From positions 1,922,001 through 1,986,000 of the forward strand of contig NZ_CP139348.1 in the NCBI RefSeq assembly GCF_038561965.1: a stretch of DNA of 64,000 nucleotides. The letters run 5' to 3'. Positions 43,107 through 50,239 of this stretch are shown one piece after another. The notes beneath the pieces are model-generated. The model did not search any database. It saw nothing but the letters and a program-made list of their open reading frames with translations, and was not told the DNA's origin. This stretch comes from Stutzerimonas stutzeri (GTDB taxonomy: Bacteria; Pseudomonadota; Gammaproteobacteria; Pseudomonadales; Pseudomonadaceae). The translations under genes were made by a program, and so were the position numbers. Each line of letters starts with the position of its first letter. Position 1 is the stretch's first letter.

Positions 43107-43124
43107 TTGCAGAGGCTGTGCCAA
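43107..43124 (-). promoter_or_regulatory. Sigma-54 promoter of nirB
   Basis: Minus strand TTGGCACAGCCTCTGCAAT shows the -24 GG and -12 GC exactly ten bases apart, close to the TGGCAC-N5-TTGC consensus. The start of transcription, about 12 bases on (near 43097), falls just before the leader hairpins. TGCACTGATATGCA at 43188-43201 might be a poor NtrC site. The rest of 43125-43418 shows nothing else I can name. Confidence 0.8.
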
Positions 43125-43418
43125 CTTGTGAATACGCCATTTTCCAGGGCTTGAGGCATTGCTGGCGAGTTGCTCAGGGTGGTTCGTTGCACTGATATGC
43201 AGCGGCTTGCGCCCTGATGGTGCGAATCGCTCTGGCACCGACGCCAAAAGGCCGTTGACAGGCGCCGGCTGGCTTTCTAAAGTTTCGCCCATGCGCCGAT
43301 TTAGTCAGCTACTTGCGGGGCGCCTGGAGCCAATGGCTTCGAAATACCGCTAAAGCGCTGGTTCCGGTGTCGCCTCCCACCGCTGCCCAGCGGAATCCTC
43401 GAGGCGGAAGTTGAATCA

Positions 43419-43727
43419 ATGAATGCAAAGCACGCTCAGTTGCGCCTGGCCCCGATCACCAGCGGCCTACACCCCAGTAATCCAAAAATCCTCCTTGGCG
43501 GCACTCACCAGCCGTCTCTGTTGCGCTACCTCGAAGGCTGGCCGCGACGTCATCGCAAATCCCGCGCCCTGCTAATCCAGTTCGCCACGGCCGACGAGTC
43601 GCTGGCACGTTTCGCCACCGACAGCTTCGACCTCGCTGTCATTCAGGCACCGACCGCCGAGCGCCTGGAAGAATGCGTACGTGAGCTGACCCGGGTGGCG
43701 CGCCAGGGGCTGATTACCCGGCGCTGA
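43419..43727 (+). CDS. Small hypothetical protein with methyltransferase-like motif
   Basis: A 102-residue reading frame with a GAGGCGGAAG ribosome site, opposite in direction to all its neighbours. Its second half, ATDSFDLAVIQAPTAERLEE followed by CVRELTRVARQGLIT, resembles the D-S-F-D-x-V and L-R-E-x-x-R-V-L-x-P-G-G steps of class I methyltransferases. The binding half is missing. It could be a degenerate enzyme or an independent small protein; function unknown. It ends three bases from the end of the kinase gene. Confidence 0.6.
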   Translation: MNAKHAQLRLAPITSGLHPSNPKILLGGTHQPSLLRYLEGWPRRHRKSRALLIQFATADESLARFATDSFDLAVIQAPTAERLEECVRELTRVARQGLITRR

Positions 43728-43730
43728 GCG

Positions 43731-45404
43731 TCACGCGCCTTTTATCAGCAACACCACCAGCAGCAGGTTGAGCAACAGCGACAGCAATGCCATGCCGCGC
43801 CAGACCTTAAGCGGTTCACGTTCGAGCAGCGGAAGTGGATGCAGGTTGGCGCTGCGCTGTTCGCCCTGTTCCAGTTCCAGCAGCCATTGCTCGGCGGTTT
43901 CGAAGCGTTGGCGCGGTTCGGCCGCCACTGCTCGGCTCAGGCTTTCCTCCAGCCAGGTCGGCACGTCCGGGCGATAGCGGCTGACCGGTGTCGGGTTGCC
44001 GAAGCGCGGACGCTGAAAGGCTTCGATCTCGCCGTAGGGATAGTGCCCCGTCAGCAGGAAATAGAGCGTTACGCCAGTGGCGTAGAGATCCTGCGCCGTA
44101 CTGGGTTCAGCGCCAGTGAATGCTTCGGGCGCGATGAAACTTGGTGTGCCCGGCAGGTGATTGGGTAGGTCGCGAGACAACCCAGGGCAGAACGCCAGGC
44201 CGAAATCCAGGATGCGCAGCTCGCCGTCTTCGCCCAGCAGCAGATTTTCCGGTTTGATGTCGCGGTGCAGGATGTTGCGCCGATGCAGCATGCCGACCGC
44301 GCGGATCAGCCGGGACGCGACCTGCAGCAGATCGGCCAGGGGCAGCGGGCCGTCCCGCTCCAAGCGTCGTGCGAGGGTCGACCCCCTGTATTCGCGCTGC
44401 ACGTAATAGAGGTGTTGCCGTGCTGGCAGCGGGTGCAGTTCGGCGAAGTTGCGCCCGGCAACCCGACGCATGAACCATTCTTCCTGTAACAGCGCAGGCC
44501 CGGCGTCAGCTTCATCCTGCCGACTGGGCGGCAGCGTCTTCAGTAGCCAGGCCTGGCCCTGAGCGTCCTGAACACGGTAGATCAAGGATTGCCTTGACTC
44601 ATGCAGCAGCGCTTGCATCTGCCAGCCTTCGAACAGCTGGCCGGGACGTAGCTTCGGTGGCAGCGGCCAATGATCGAGCTGCGCCAGGGCGTCGGCCAGC
44701 ACCGCTTCGGGAAGCGCGTCAACGCGCAGCAGCAAGGCACTGGCGTTGTCCTGGCTGCCGCTCTGATGTGCCAGATTGACCAGCGCCTGTGCCGCGGCGC
44801 TGAGGTCAGGCTGATCGCGCAGGATATGGGTGATGTCGCGCTCGGTGACGCATGACCAGACACCGTCGCTCAGCAACAGGTAGCTTTCGCCTTCGTGCAA
44901 CTCGCCGTCGAGGTAGTCCACCACCAGGTGCTGATCCAGCCCCAGCGCGCGCTTGAGCACGTGCTGCATGCCCGATTGTTCCCAGACATGGTCTTCGCTG
45001 AGCCGCTCGAGCAACGAGCCATTCCAGCGATAGGCGCGACAGTCGCCGACGTGGGCCAGGGTAAAGCGTCGACCGCGCAGCACCAGCGCGGTGAGGGTGG
45101 TCAGCAGCGGCTGGCTGCCACCGTTGGCCTGCAGCCAACGGTTATGCGCGACCAGAACGCGGTCCAGCGATTGCGCGACGGCCCAGGTTTCGGGCGTCGC
45201 GTAGTAGTCGAACGCCAGCGCCTGCAAAGATGCGCGCGCCGCCAGCCCGCCATCAGCGCACTGGCTGACGCCATCGGCCAGGGCGAACAGGTAGCCCTTG
45301 CCGGTCGCCAGTCCGGGTGCCGGGGTGACGATACGTATTGCGTCCTGGTTTTCTGGGCGCGGTCCGGCAGCGCTGGCTTCGCCATAGCTCAATCGCAGGG
45401 GCAT
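43731..45404 (-). CDS. PP2C phosphatase / serine-threonine kinase fusion protein
   Basis: A 557-residue fusion. Residues 1-235 are a PP2C-type phosphatase: ENQD, ALADGVSQ, HVGDCRAYRW, LLLSDGVW, QDNASALLLRVD. Residues about 265-530 are a Hanks-type kinase with HRDIKPENLLL (Asp near 381) and DFG near 400. A single membrane segment ends the protein (MALLSLLLNLLLVVLLIKG). It lies 67 bases after the nitrate transporter gene and is probably co-transcribed with it, so its targets may be in nitrogen assimilation (inference). Confidence 0.9.
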   Translation of the reverse strand: MPLRLSYGEASAAGPRPENQDAIRIVTPAPGLATGKGYLFALADGVSQCADGGLAARASLQALAFDYYATPETWAVAQSLDRVLVAHNRWLQANGGSQPLLTTLTALVLRGRRFTLAHVGDCRAYRWNGSLLERLSEDHVWEQSGMQHVLKRALGLDQHLVVDYLDGELHEGESYLLLSDGVWSCVTERDITHILRDQPDLSAAAQALVNLAHQSGSQDNASALLLRVDALPEAVLADALAQLDHWPLPPKLRPGQLFEGWQMQALLHESRQSLIYRVQDAQGQAWLLKTLPPSRQDEADAGPALLQEEWFMRRVAGRNFAELHPLPARQHLYYVQREYRGSTLARRLERDGPLPLADLLQVASRLIRAVGMLHRRNILHRDIKPENLLLGEDGELRILDFGLAFCPGLSRDLPNHLPGTPSFIAPEAFTGAEPSTAQDLYATGVTLYFLLTGHYPYGEIEAFQRPRFGNPTPVSRYRPDVPTWLEESLSRAVAAEPRQRFETAEQWLLELEQGEQRSANLHPLPLLEREPLKVWRGMALLSLLLNLLLVVLLIKGA

Positions 45405-45471
45405 GGTCGTTCTCGAAAGACTGCGTACTGCAGCAGAGCAATATTCGCGCCCTGAAGGACCTGGGTGGACA

Positions 45472-46683
45472 TCACACCCGCGCCGCGGTCACGGCAGCCG
45501 AGCCCCAGGTGGTGCGCCAGCGACGCTTGACGCCGTACAGGCCGAACCAGGCAAGCACGCCGAGGCTGGCAAACAGCCAAAGGCCAAGCTGGTAATCGCC
45601 GGTGGACTGCTTGACCGCACCGAGACCGGCGGTGAGCAGGAAGCCGCCGATACCGCCGGCCATGCCGACCAGTCCGGTCATCACGCCAATTTCTTTGTTG
45701 AAACGCTGCGGCACCAGTTGGAACACCGCACCATTGCCGGCTCCCAGGCTGAGCATGGCAACCACGAACAGCGCCAGCGCGGCAGTGGAGCTCGGTAGGT
45801 TGAAGCCCACCGCGGCGATGCAGAATGCGGCGACGGTGTACATCACCAATAGCGCCCTGATACCGCCGATGCGGTCGGCCAGCGCGCCGCCGAGTGGGCG
45901 CAGCAGGCTGCCGGCGAAGACGCAGGCAGCGGTGTAGTAGCCAGCCTTGACCGGGTCAAAGGCGTACTGGTCATGGAAATAGCCGGGCAGGGTGCTGGCG
46001 AGGCCGAGGAAGCCGCCAAAGGTCACGCTATAGAAGAACATGAACCACCAGCTGTCGCGGTCGCCCAGCGCCTTCATGTAGTCGGCCAGCGACTTTGGCG
46101 CAGGGCGGTTGGGCGCATTCTTCGCCACACTGGCGAAGATGATCAGCGTGAGCACCAGTGGAATTAGCGCCAAGCCGAACACGTTGTTCCAGCCGAAGAT
46201 GGCCGCCAGTACCGGCGCGAACAGGGCGGCCAGCACGGTGCCGGAGTTGCCAGCGCCGGCAATGCCCATGGCTTTGCCCTGATGCTCGGCCGGATACCAC
46301 TGCGAGGCCAGCGGCAGTGCCACGGCAAAGGATGCGCCGGCCATGCCGAGGAACAGCCCGAGCAGCAAAGCCTGCTCATAGCTGTGGATGCCATGCAGCC
46401 AGGCGACGAACAGCGCAACGATCACCACGACCTGGCCGAACAGGCCAGCGGTTTTCGGTGAGGTGCGATCAGCCAGGATGCCCAGCACTAGGCGTAATAC
46501 CGCGCCGGCAAGAATCGGCGTGGCCACCATGAAGGCGCGCTGCTGGGTGGTCAGGCCGAGATCGGCGGCAATCTGCACGCCCAGCGGGCCAAGGACGTAC
46601 CAGACCATGAAGCTCAGGTCGAAGTAGAGGAAGGAGGCAAACAGGGTCGGCGTGTGGCCGGCTTTCCAGAAACTCGTGCTCAT
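45472..46683 (-). CDS. nasA: Nitrate/nitrite MFS transporter
   Basis: A 403-residue NarK/NasA-type transporter with 12 helices. Nitrate signatures are in place: the GMAGASFAVALPLASQWYP segment and the later GAGNGAVFQLVPQRF segment. The open frame extends upstream through the leader terminator; ATG 46683 gives MSTSFWKAGH, as in NarK relatives. It imports nitrate for NasC. It is driven by its own sigma-54 promoter and ANTAR leader, and precedes the phosphatase-kinase gene. Confidence 0.93.
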   Translation of the reverse strand: MSTSFWKAGHTPTLFASFLYFDLSFMVWYVLGPLGVQIAADLGLTTQQRAFMVATPILAGAVLRLVLGILADRTSPKTAGLFGQVVVIVALFVAWLHGIHSYEQALLLGLFLGMAGASFAVALPLASQWYPAEHQGKAMGIAGAGNSGTVLAALFAPVLAAIFGWNNVFGLALIPLVLTLIIFASVAKNAPNRPAPKSLADYMKALGDRDSWWFMFFYSVTFGGFLGLASTLPGYFHDQYAFDPVKAGYYTAACVFAGSLLRPLGGALADRIGGIRALLVMYTVAAFCIAAVGFNLPSSTAALALFVVAMLSLGAGNGAVFQLVPQRFNKEIGVMTGLVGMAGGIGGFLLTAGLGAVKQSTGDYQLGLWLFASLGVLAWFGLYGVKRRWRTTWGSAAVTAARV

Positions 46684-46763
46684 TGGCTCTGCTCCAGGGC
46701 GTTCGTTATGCGGCGTTGGTCGCCAGGGCTGCTCAGGCCGCCCCTTCGTCGAGGCGGAAAAAC

Positions 46764-46844
46764 AAAAAAGGCGCCGCAGCACGCCTGCCGGAGCAGGAGT
46801 GGTGCGACGCCTTTGTCGTGTTTTGCAGACCGCCGTTGGCCTGC
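46764..46844 (-). promoter_or_regulatory. ANTAR (NasT) antitermination leader of nasA
   Basis: Minus strand: first hairpin GCAGGCC-AACGGC-GGTCTGC (46825-46844, 7-bp stem, one G-T), second CGAC-AAAGGC-GTCG (46805-46818). Both loops are AxxGxx; the second loop is identical to that in the nirB leader. The terminator (46764-46813) uses arms AAAGGCG and CGCCTTT with an inner CCTGC-TCCG-GCAGG hairpin and a T-run. The second hexaloop and the terminator compete for the same bases. Confidence 0.88.
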
Positions 46845-46855
46845 CTGGAGCGGAT

Positions 46856-46873
46856 CTAGCATCTAGCGTGCCA
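46856..46873 (-). promoter_or_regulatory. Sigma-54 promoter of nasA
   Basis: Minus strand TGGCACGCTAGATGCTAG shows GG-N10-GC and the full TGGCACG -24 box. The predicted start (near 46847) is three bases before the first leader hairpin. The rest of the 46874-47052 gap, between this promoter and pfkB, shows nothing I can name. Confidence 0.82.
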
Positions 46874-47052
46874 GCTGGCGAAAGCCTCGATCTGCGAGGG
46901 TTCGAGGTAATTCGCGGTTGGCCCGTGGCAGCGCAGCGCACAGATAGCGCGCAACTGCGCGCCAAATCGGGGCAAGCTTCCTGGCTTTGCGCAACGCCTC
47001 CGGTGCTGCGGTTGCTGATAGGCTTGGCCTGCTTTTGCCCAAGGAGCGAGCG

Positions 47053-48003
47053 ATGCCTCTGATTGCGACCCTCACCCTCAATCCCGCGATGGATCTTTCC
47101 GTCAGCACCGCCCGGGTGACCAGTACCGAGAAGTTGCGTTGTTCGCTACCGCGTCATGATCCGGGCGGCGGCGGGATCAACGTGGCGCGAGTGGTAAAGA
47201 CGCTGGGAGGCAAGGCGGTTGCCGTCTACCCGGCGGGCGGCCCATTCGGTGATCTGTTGCAACGTTCGCTGGACGAGCTGGGCCTGGTGCATCGCCCGGT
47301 CTCGATTGCTGGCGACACCCGCGAGAGCTTCACCGTCGATGAACTGGAGTCAGGCCTGCAATACCGCTTCGTGCTGCCTGGTCCGACGCTGTCCGCACAG
47401 GAACTGCAGCGCTGCCTCGACGGCTTGGCGGCACTGCAGCCCGCGCCGCTGTTCGTCGTGTTGAGTGGCAGCTTTCCGCCCGGCGTTGGCCTGAGTTTTT
47501 ACGACGAGCTGCTGGCGCTTACCCGAGGTATCGGTGCCCGGCTGGTCGTCGATCTGTCCGGTGAGCCTTTGCGTTACGCAGCCCGGCAAGGCGGCACCTA
47601 TTTGATGAAGCCGAGCCTCGATGAGTTGTCCACGCTGATGAGCCGCGCGGTCACCAGCGAAACCGAGCAGGAACAAGCCCTGCGCAGCCTGATCGTTCAG
47701 GGCTGTGCGGAAATTGTCGTGTTGTCGCTGGGTGCCGAAGGGGCGCTGTACGCCTGTGGCGATGCGCTGCAGCGGCTGCCATCGGCGGATGTCCCGGTGG
47801 TCAGCGCGGTTGGAGCGGGCGACAGCATGCTTGGTGCCATCGTGCTGGCACTGGCCGAAGGGTGCTCACTGCAGGACGCAGTACGCCGGGGCATCGCTGC
47901 CGGTGCCTCCACGGTGATGCGCCCGGGCACCGAGCTATGCCGTCGCGAGGATGTCCAGCGGTTACTGCCAACCAAGGAAAGCGACTCTAGTCGAGTCGGT
48001 TGA
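47053..48003 (+). CDS. PfkB-family sugar-phosphate kinase
   Basis: A 316-residue ribokinase-fold kinase closest in pattern to 1-phosphofructokinase/6-phosphofructokinase-2. Seen: TLNPAMDLSV at the start, PGGGGINVARV near residue 37, VLSGSFPPGV mid-protein, and the C-terminal SAVGAGDSMLGA block with the catalytic Asp. Substrate (fructose-1-P, fructose-6-P or tagatose-6-P) is not decided by sequence. No PTS or fru gene is near. It is divergent from the nasA leader; its end overlaps the next gene by 17 bases. Confidence 0.82.
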   Translation: MPLIATLTLNPAMDLSVSTARVTSTEKLRCSLPRHDPGGGGINVARVVKTLGGKAVAVYPAGGPFGDLLQRSLDELGLVHRPVSIAGDTRESFTVDELESGLQYRFVLPGPTLSAQELQRCLDGLAALQPAPLFVVLSGSFPPGVGLSFYDELLALTRGIGARLVVDLSGEPLRYAARQGGTYLMKPSLDELSTLMSRAVTSETEQEQALRSLIVQGCAEIVVLSLGAEGALYACGDALQRLPSADVPVVSAVGAGDSMLGAIVLALAEGCSLQDAVRRGIAAGASTVMRPGTELCRREDVQRLLPTKESDSSRVG

Positions 48004-48430
48004 CCCGCGGAAACTTGCCAGCGAACGCCTCGGGCATGGCGACGACGCGGCTTTGGGAATAGTCGTAGAAGACGAAACCGGACTTGGCCATGGCGATCAG
48101 CGTGCCGTCGGCGGGACGGGTGATGCGGAAGATGATGTCTCCGCCGTACTTGTTGAAATCCATCACGCCGACTTCGAACAGCAGCGCGTCACGGGCATGG
48201 GCCTCGGCTTTATAGGTCGTGGCCAGGTCGGTGACGATGATCCCGGCTCCGTCCTGGCGGGTTTCGGCCACGCCATAGGCAAATAGAAAGCGCGCCCGCG
48301 CCTCGGAGATCATTGAAATCATCGAGTCGTTGGCCAGATGGTTGCCGGCGTTGATGTCGGTGATTCGTACGGTGAGCTGGGTGGAGAAGCAGTACTGGTC
48401 TTCCGGGAACTGTAGATTCAGGCGCGCCAT
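47987..48430 (-). CDS. Hotdog-fold acyl-CoA thioesterase
   Basis: A 147-residue 4-hydroxybenzoyl-CoA/YbgC-type thioesterase. The motif TDINAGNHLANDSMISMISEA resembles the family's D-x-x-x-H-x-N catalytic stretch, and IVTDLATTYKAEA the second conserved strand. It should cleave acyl-CoA esters in the cytoplasm; chain specificity unknown. It overlaps the pfkB end tail to tail. Confidence 0.82.
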   Translation of the reverse strand: MARLNLQFPEDQYCFSTQLTVRITDINAGNHLANDSMISMISEARARFLFAYGVAETRQDGAGIIVTDLATTYKAEAHARDALLFEVGVMDFNKYGGDIIFRITRPADGTLIAMAKSGFVFYDYSQSRVVAMPEAFAGKFPRVNRLD

Positions 48431-48623
48431 GGGTCGCTCGGTTGTCGATCGAAGGCGCGCATTCTAGCGCCGCGTCACTCCCACAGGTTAGGCACGCACG
48501 GCAGAGCGCTCTTGACCGCAAATGGGTCGGCATCGACCGGGCCAAGGCCGCTCCCAGGGAAAATCCCTCCGTTCGCGGCCCGAGCCCGGAGCATGATTGA
48601 AATCATGGCGGCTGATGGCCCTG

Positions 48624-49376
48624 TTACCCCAGCCGATGCAAGCCGGGCTGCGCCGGTGTGTCGCCGTGCAGCAGGCACTGCTGGATGGCATGCAGGCGCG
48701 CATCGATGAAGGGGGTGACCAGGGCAAAGCATTCGGGCGGGCTCAGCCGCGGCTGAATCTTATGGATCACGCCACGCTCAAGCTTGCCGACCAACCGGTT
48801 GAGCTCCGTATCCGCACCGCTGCGGATGCGTCGGCAGAGCGCCTCCAGGCGTTTGTGCAGGGTTGGCGTGCAGCCGCCCTGGTTCGAGGCGATAACGCAC
48901 AATCCGCGCAGACGCGCCACGTCTTCCAGTTCGCGGCATGCTGCAGCGATGGGGGCGATTTTGTCGTTGGGAAGCGATGCCCTGTTCTCAAGCGTTTCGA
49001 TAAGGGTTTCGATCAACGCGCTATGTGCGTCGAAATCCTCCGGGGTAAGGCGCAACGCCGCCCAGCTCTCGGTTAGCGAATACGCATCGGGGAAGGCGCT
49101 ACGTTGTTGCAGTCGCTGCGTCAGGTTTGCCGCCATGACAGAACGCAAAGCCACCGCCGCGGGCTCGCTCTGCACGCCCAGGCCGCGGTGTTGCTGCAGC
49201 AAGCGCAGAATCTCCAGATCTTCCTGAACGGCCAGCATGCGTAACTGGTTAACGCGCCGGGAGTGCTCGGCGCTGGCAATGCCGTTCAGATAGTGGCCCA
49301 GCAACAGCAGTGCACAGGCGATCGCCAAGGTTGCGGTTATGGTCATTCTGCAAATCCCAGAGTAAGCACGGAGCAT
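48624..49376 (-). CDS. NIT-like membrane-anchored protein of unknown function
   Basis: About 250 residues, not firmly recognised. It has one N-terminal membrane segment (TITATLAIACALLLLGHYL), then a long helical region. LQQHRGLGVQ and ARLRGLCVIASNQGG resemble the paired E-R-G helices of NIT nitrate/nitrite-sensing domains, on weak evidence. There is no kinase, GGDEF or HAMP. ATG 49376 or 49346 (better GGGA site) may be the start; longer frames run into the leader terminator. It sits next to nasT under its own sigma-54 promoter and antitermination-type leader. Confidence 0.7.
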   Translation of the reverse strand: MLRAYSGICRMTITATLAIACALLLLGHYLNGIASAEHSRRVNQLRMLAVQEDLEILRLLQQHRGLGVQSEPAAVALRSVMAANLTQRLQQRSAFPDAYSLTESWAALRLTPEDFDAHSALIETLIETLENRASLPNDKIAPIAAACRELEDVARLRGLCVIASNQGGCTPTLHKRLEALCRRIRSGADTELNRLVGKLERGVIHKIQPRLSPPECFALVTPFIDARLHAIQQCLLHGDTPAQPGLHRLG

Positions 49377-49392
49377 GTCCAGCGCATGCAAT

Positions 49393-49470
49393 AAAAAAGG
49401 CGTCCGGACCGGCATGCAGAACATGCGGTAACGGGGCGCCTTCGTCTTCGCCGGACGCCTTCGTTGGGTC
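49393..49470 (-). promoter_or_regulatory. Antitermination-type leader of the NIT-like gene
   Basis: Minus strand: GACCC-AACGAA-GG(C)GTC (49454-49470) is an AxxGxx hexaloop with one bulged C. It overlaps the 5' arm AAGGCGTCCGG of a terminator (49393-49461, arms perfect over 11 bases, then TTTTTT). The core AAGGCGTCC/GGACGCCTT is the same as in the nirB leader. Only one hexaloop is clear; the second copy may be replaced by a nearby direct repeat ACGAAGGCG. The 43-base loop holds another small hairpin. Confidence 0.7.
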
Positions 49471-49481
49471 GGCCAAGCAAC

Positions 49482-49500
49482 TAAGCAAGTCGCTTGCCAA
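49482..49500 (-). promoter_or_regulatory. Sigma-54 promoter of the NIT-like gene
   Basis: Minus strand TTGGCAAGCGACTTGCTTA has GG-N10-GC with a near-consensus TGGCA -24 box and TTGCT -12 box. The predicted start (about 49474) is a few bases before the hexaloop hairpin. The same promoter-leader order is found at nirB and nasA. The remaining region 49501-49646 between it and nasT shows nothing else. Confidence 0.8.
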
Positions 49501-49646
49501 GGCCGCCAGGAGCAGCAAATTCAGCGGAGCGCCTCACCGCATGCGTACTTGGCGATCCAGCTAGCTGGCGCCGCTGACTGCGCGGTGGCCAGATTCGCTC
49601 AGTGCTGGTGCGCTTCGTTGGGCAGTAGCACCGCAAGCGGGCAGGG

Positions 49647-50225
49647 CTACTGCCCGAGCAGCTCGTTCATGGCGATGATCTGTTCGGCGACCTGGATCAG
49701 TTTCTGTTGCCGGCTCATCGCCTGGCGGCGCATCAGCGTATAGGCCTCTTCCTCCTTGCAGTCGCGCATCTTCATCAACATCCCCTTGGCCAGTTCAATG
49801 CGTTTACGTTCAGCCAGCTGCTGCTCGCGGGCCTGCAATTGCGCACGCATCGCCTGGTCGGTCTCGAAGCGCGCCATTGCCACATCGAGGATCGGCTTGA
49901 GCCGCTGGGCCTGGATGCCTTCGACGATGTAGGCGCTGACGCCAGCGCGGATGGCCTGGCGCATGGCACCTGGGTCGCTGTCGTCGGTGAACATGACGAT
50001 CGGCCGTGGCTGGTCGCGGCTTACCAGCACCACTTGCTCCAGCACATCGCGGCCGGGGGAATCGGTATCGATCAGCACCACGTCAGGGCAGATTGCCTCG
50101 ACGCGCTCGGGCAGGTCTATGCTCAAGCCGGACTCGTCTATGACTTCGAAGCCAGCCTCGATCAGCGCGCTTTTCAGGCGCCCGATCTTTCGTGGGGTGT
50201 CGTCGATCAGCAGGATGCGCAACAT
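49647..50225 (-). CDS. nasT: ANTAR-domain antitermination regulator NasT
   Basis: A 192-residue response-regulator-like RNA-binding protein. A receiver-type domain (MLRILLIDDTPRKIGRLK, VVLIDTDSPGRD) is followed by a coiled linker (AQLQAREQQLAERKRIE) and the ANTAR domain (AKGMLMKMRDCKEEEAYTLMRRQAMS), which binds dual-hexaloop leaders to prevent termination. ATG 50225 is preferred to the upstream start at 50243. It lies 14 bases after nasS. Three suitable leaders are in this window. Confidence 0.93.
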   Translation of the reverse strand: MLRILLIDDTPRKIGRLKSALIEAGFEVIDESGLSIDLPERVEAICPDVVLIDTDSPGRDVLEQVVLVSRDQPRPIVMFTDDSDPGAMRQAIRAGVSAYIVEGIQAQRLKPILDVAMARFETDQAMRAQLQAREQQLAERKRIELAKGMLMKMRDCKEEEAYTLMRRQAMSRQQKLIQVAEQIIAMNELLGQ

Positions 50226-50239
50226 GCCAGACCCCCTTG

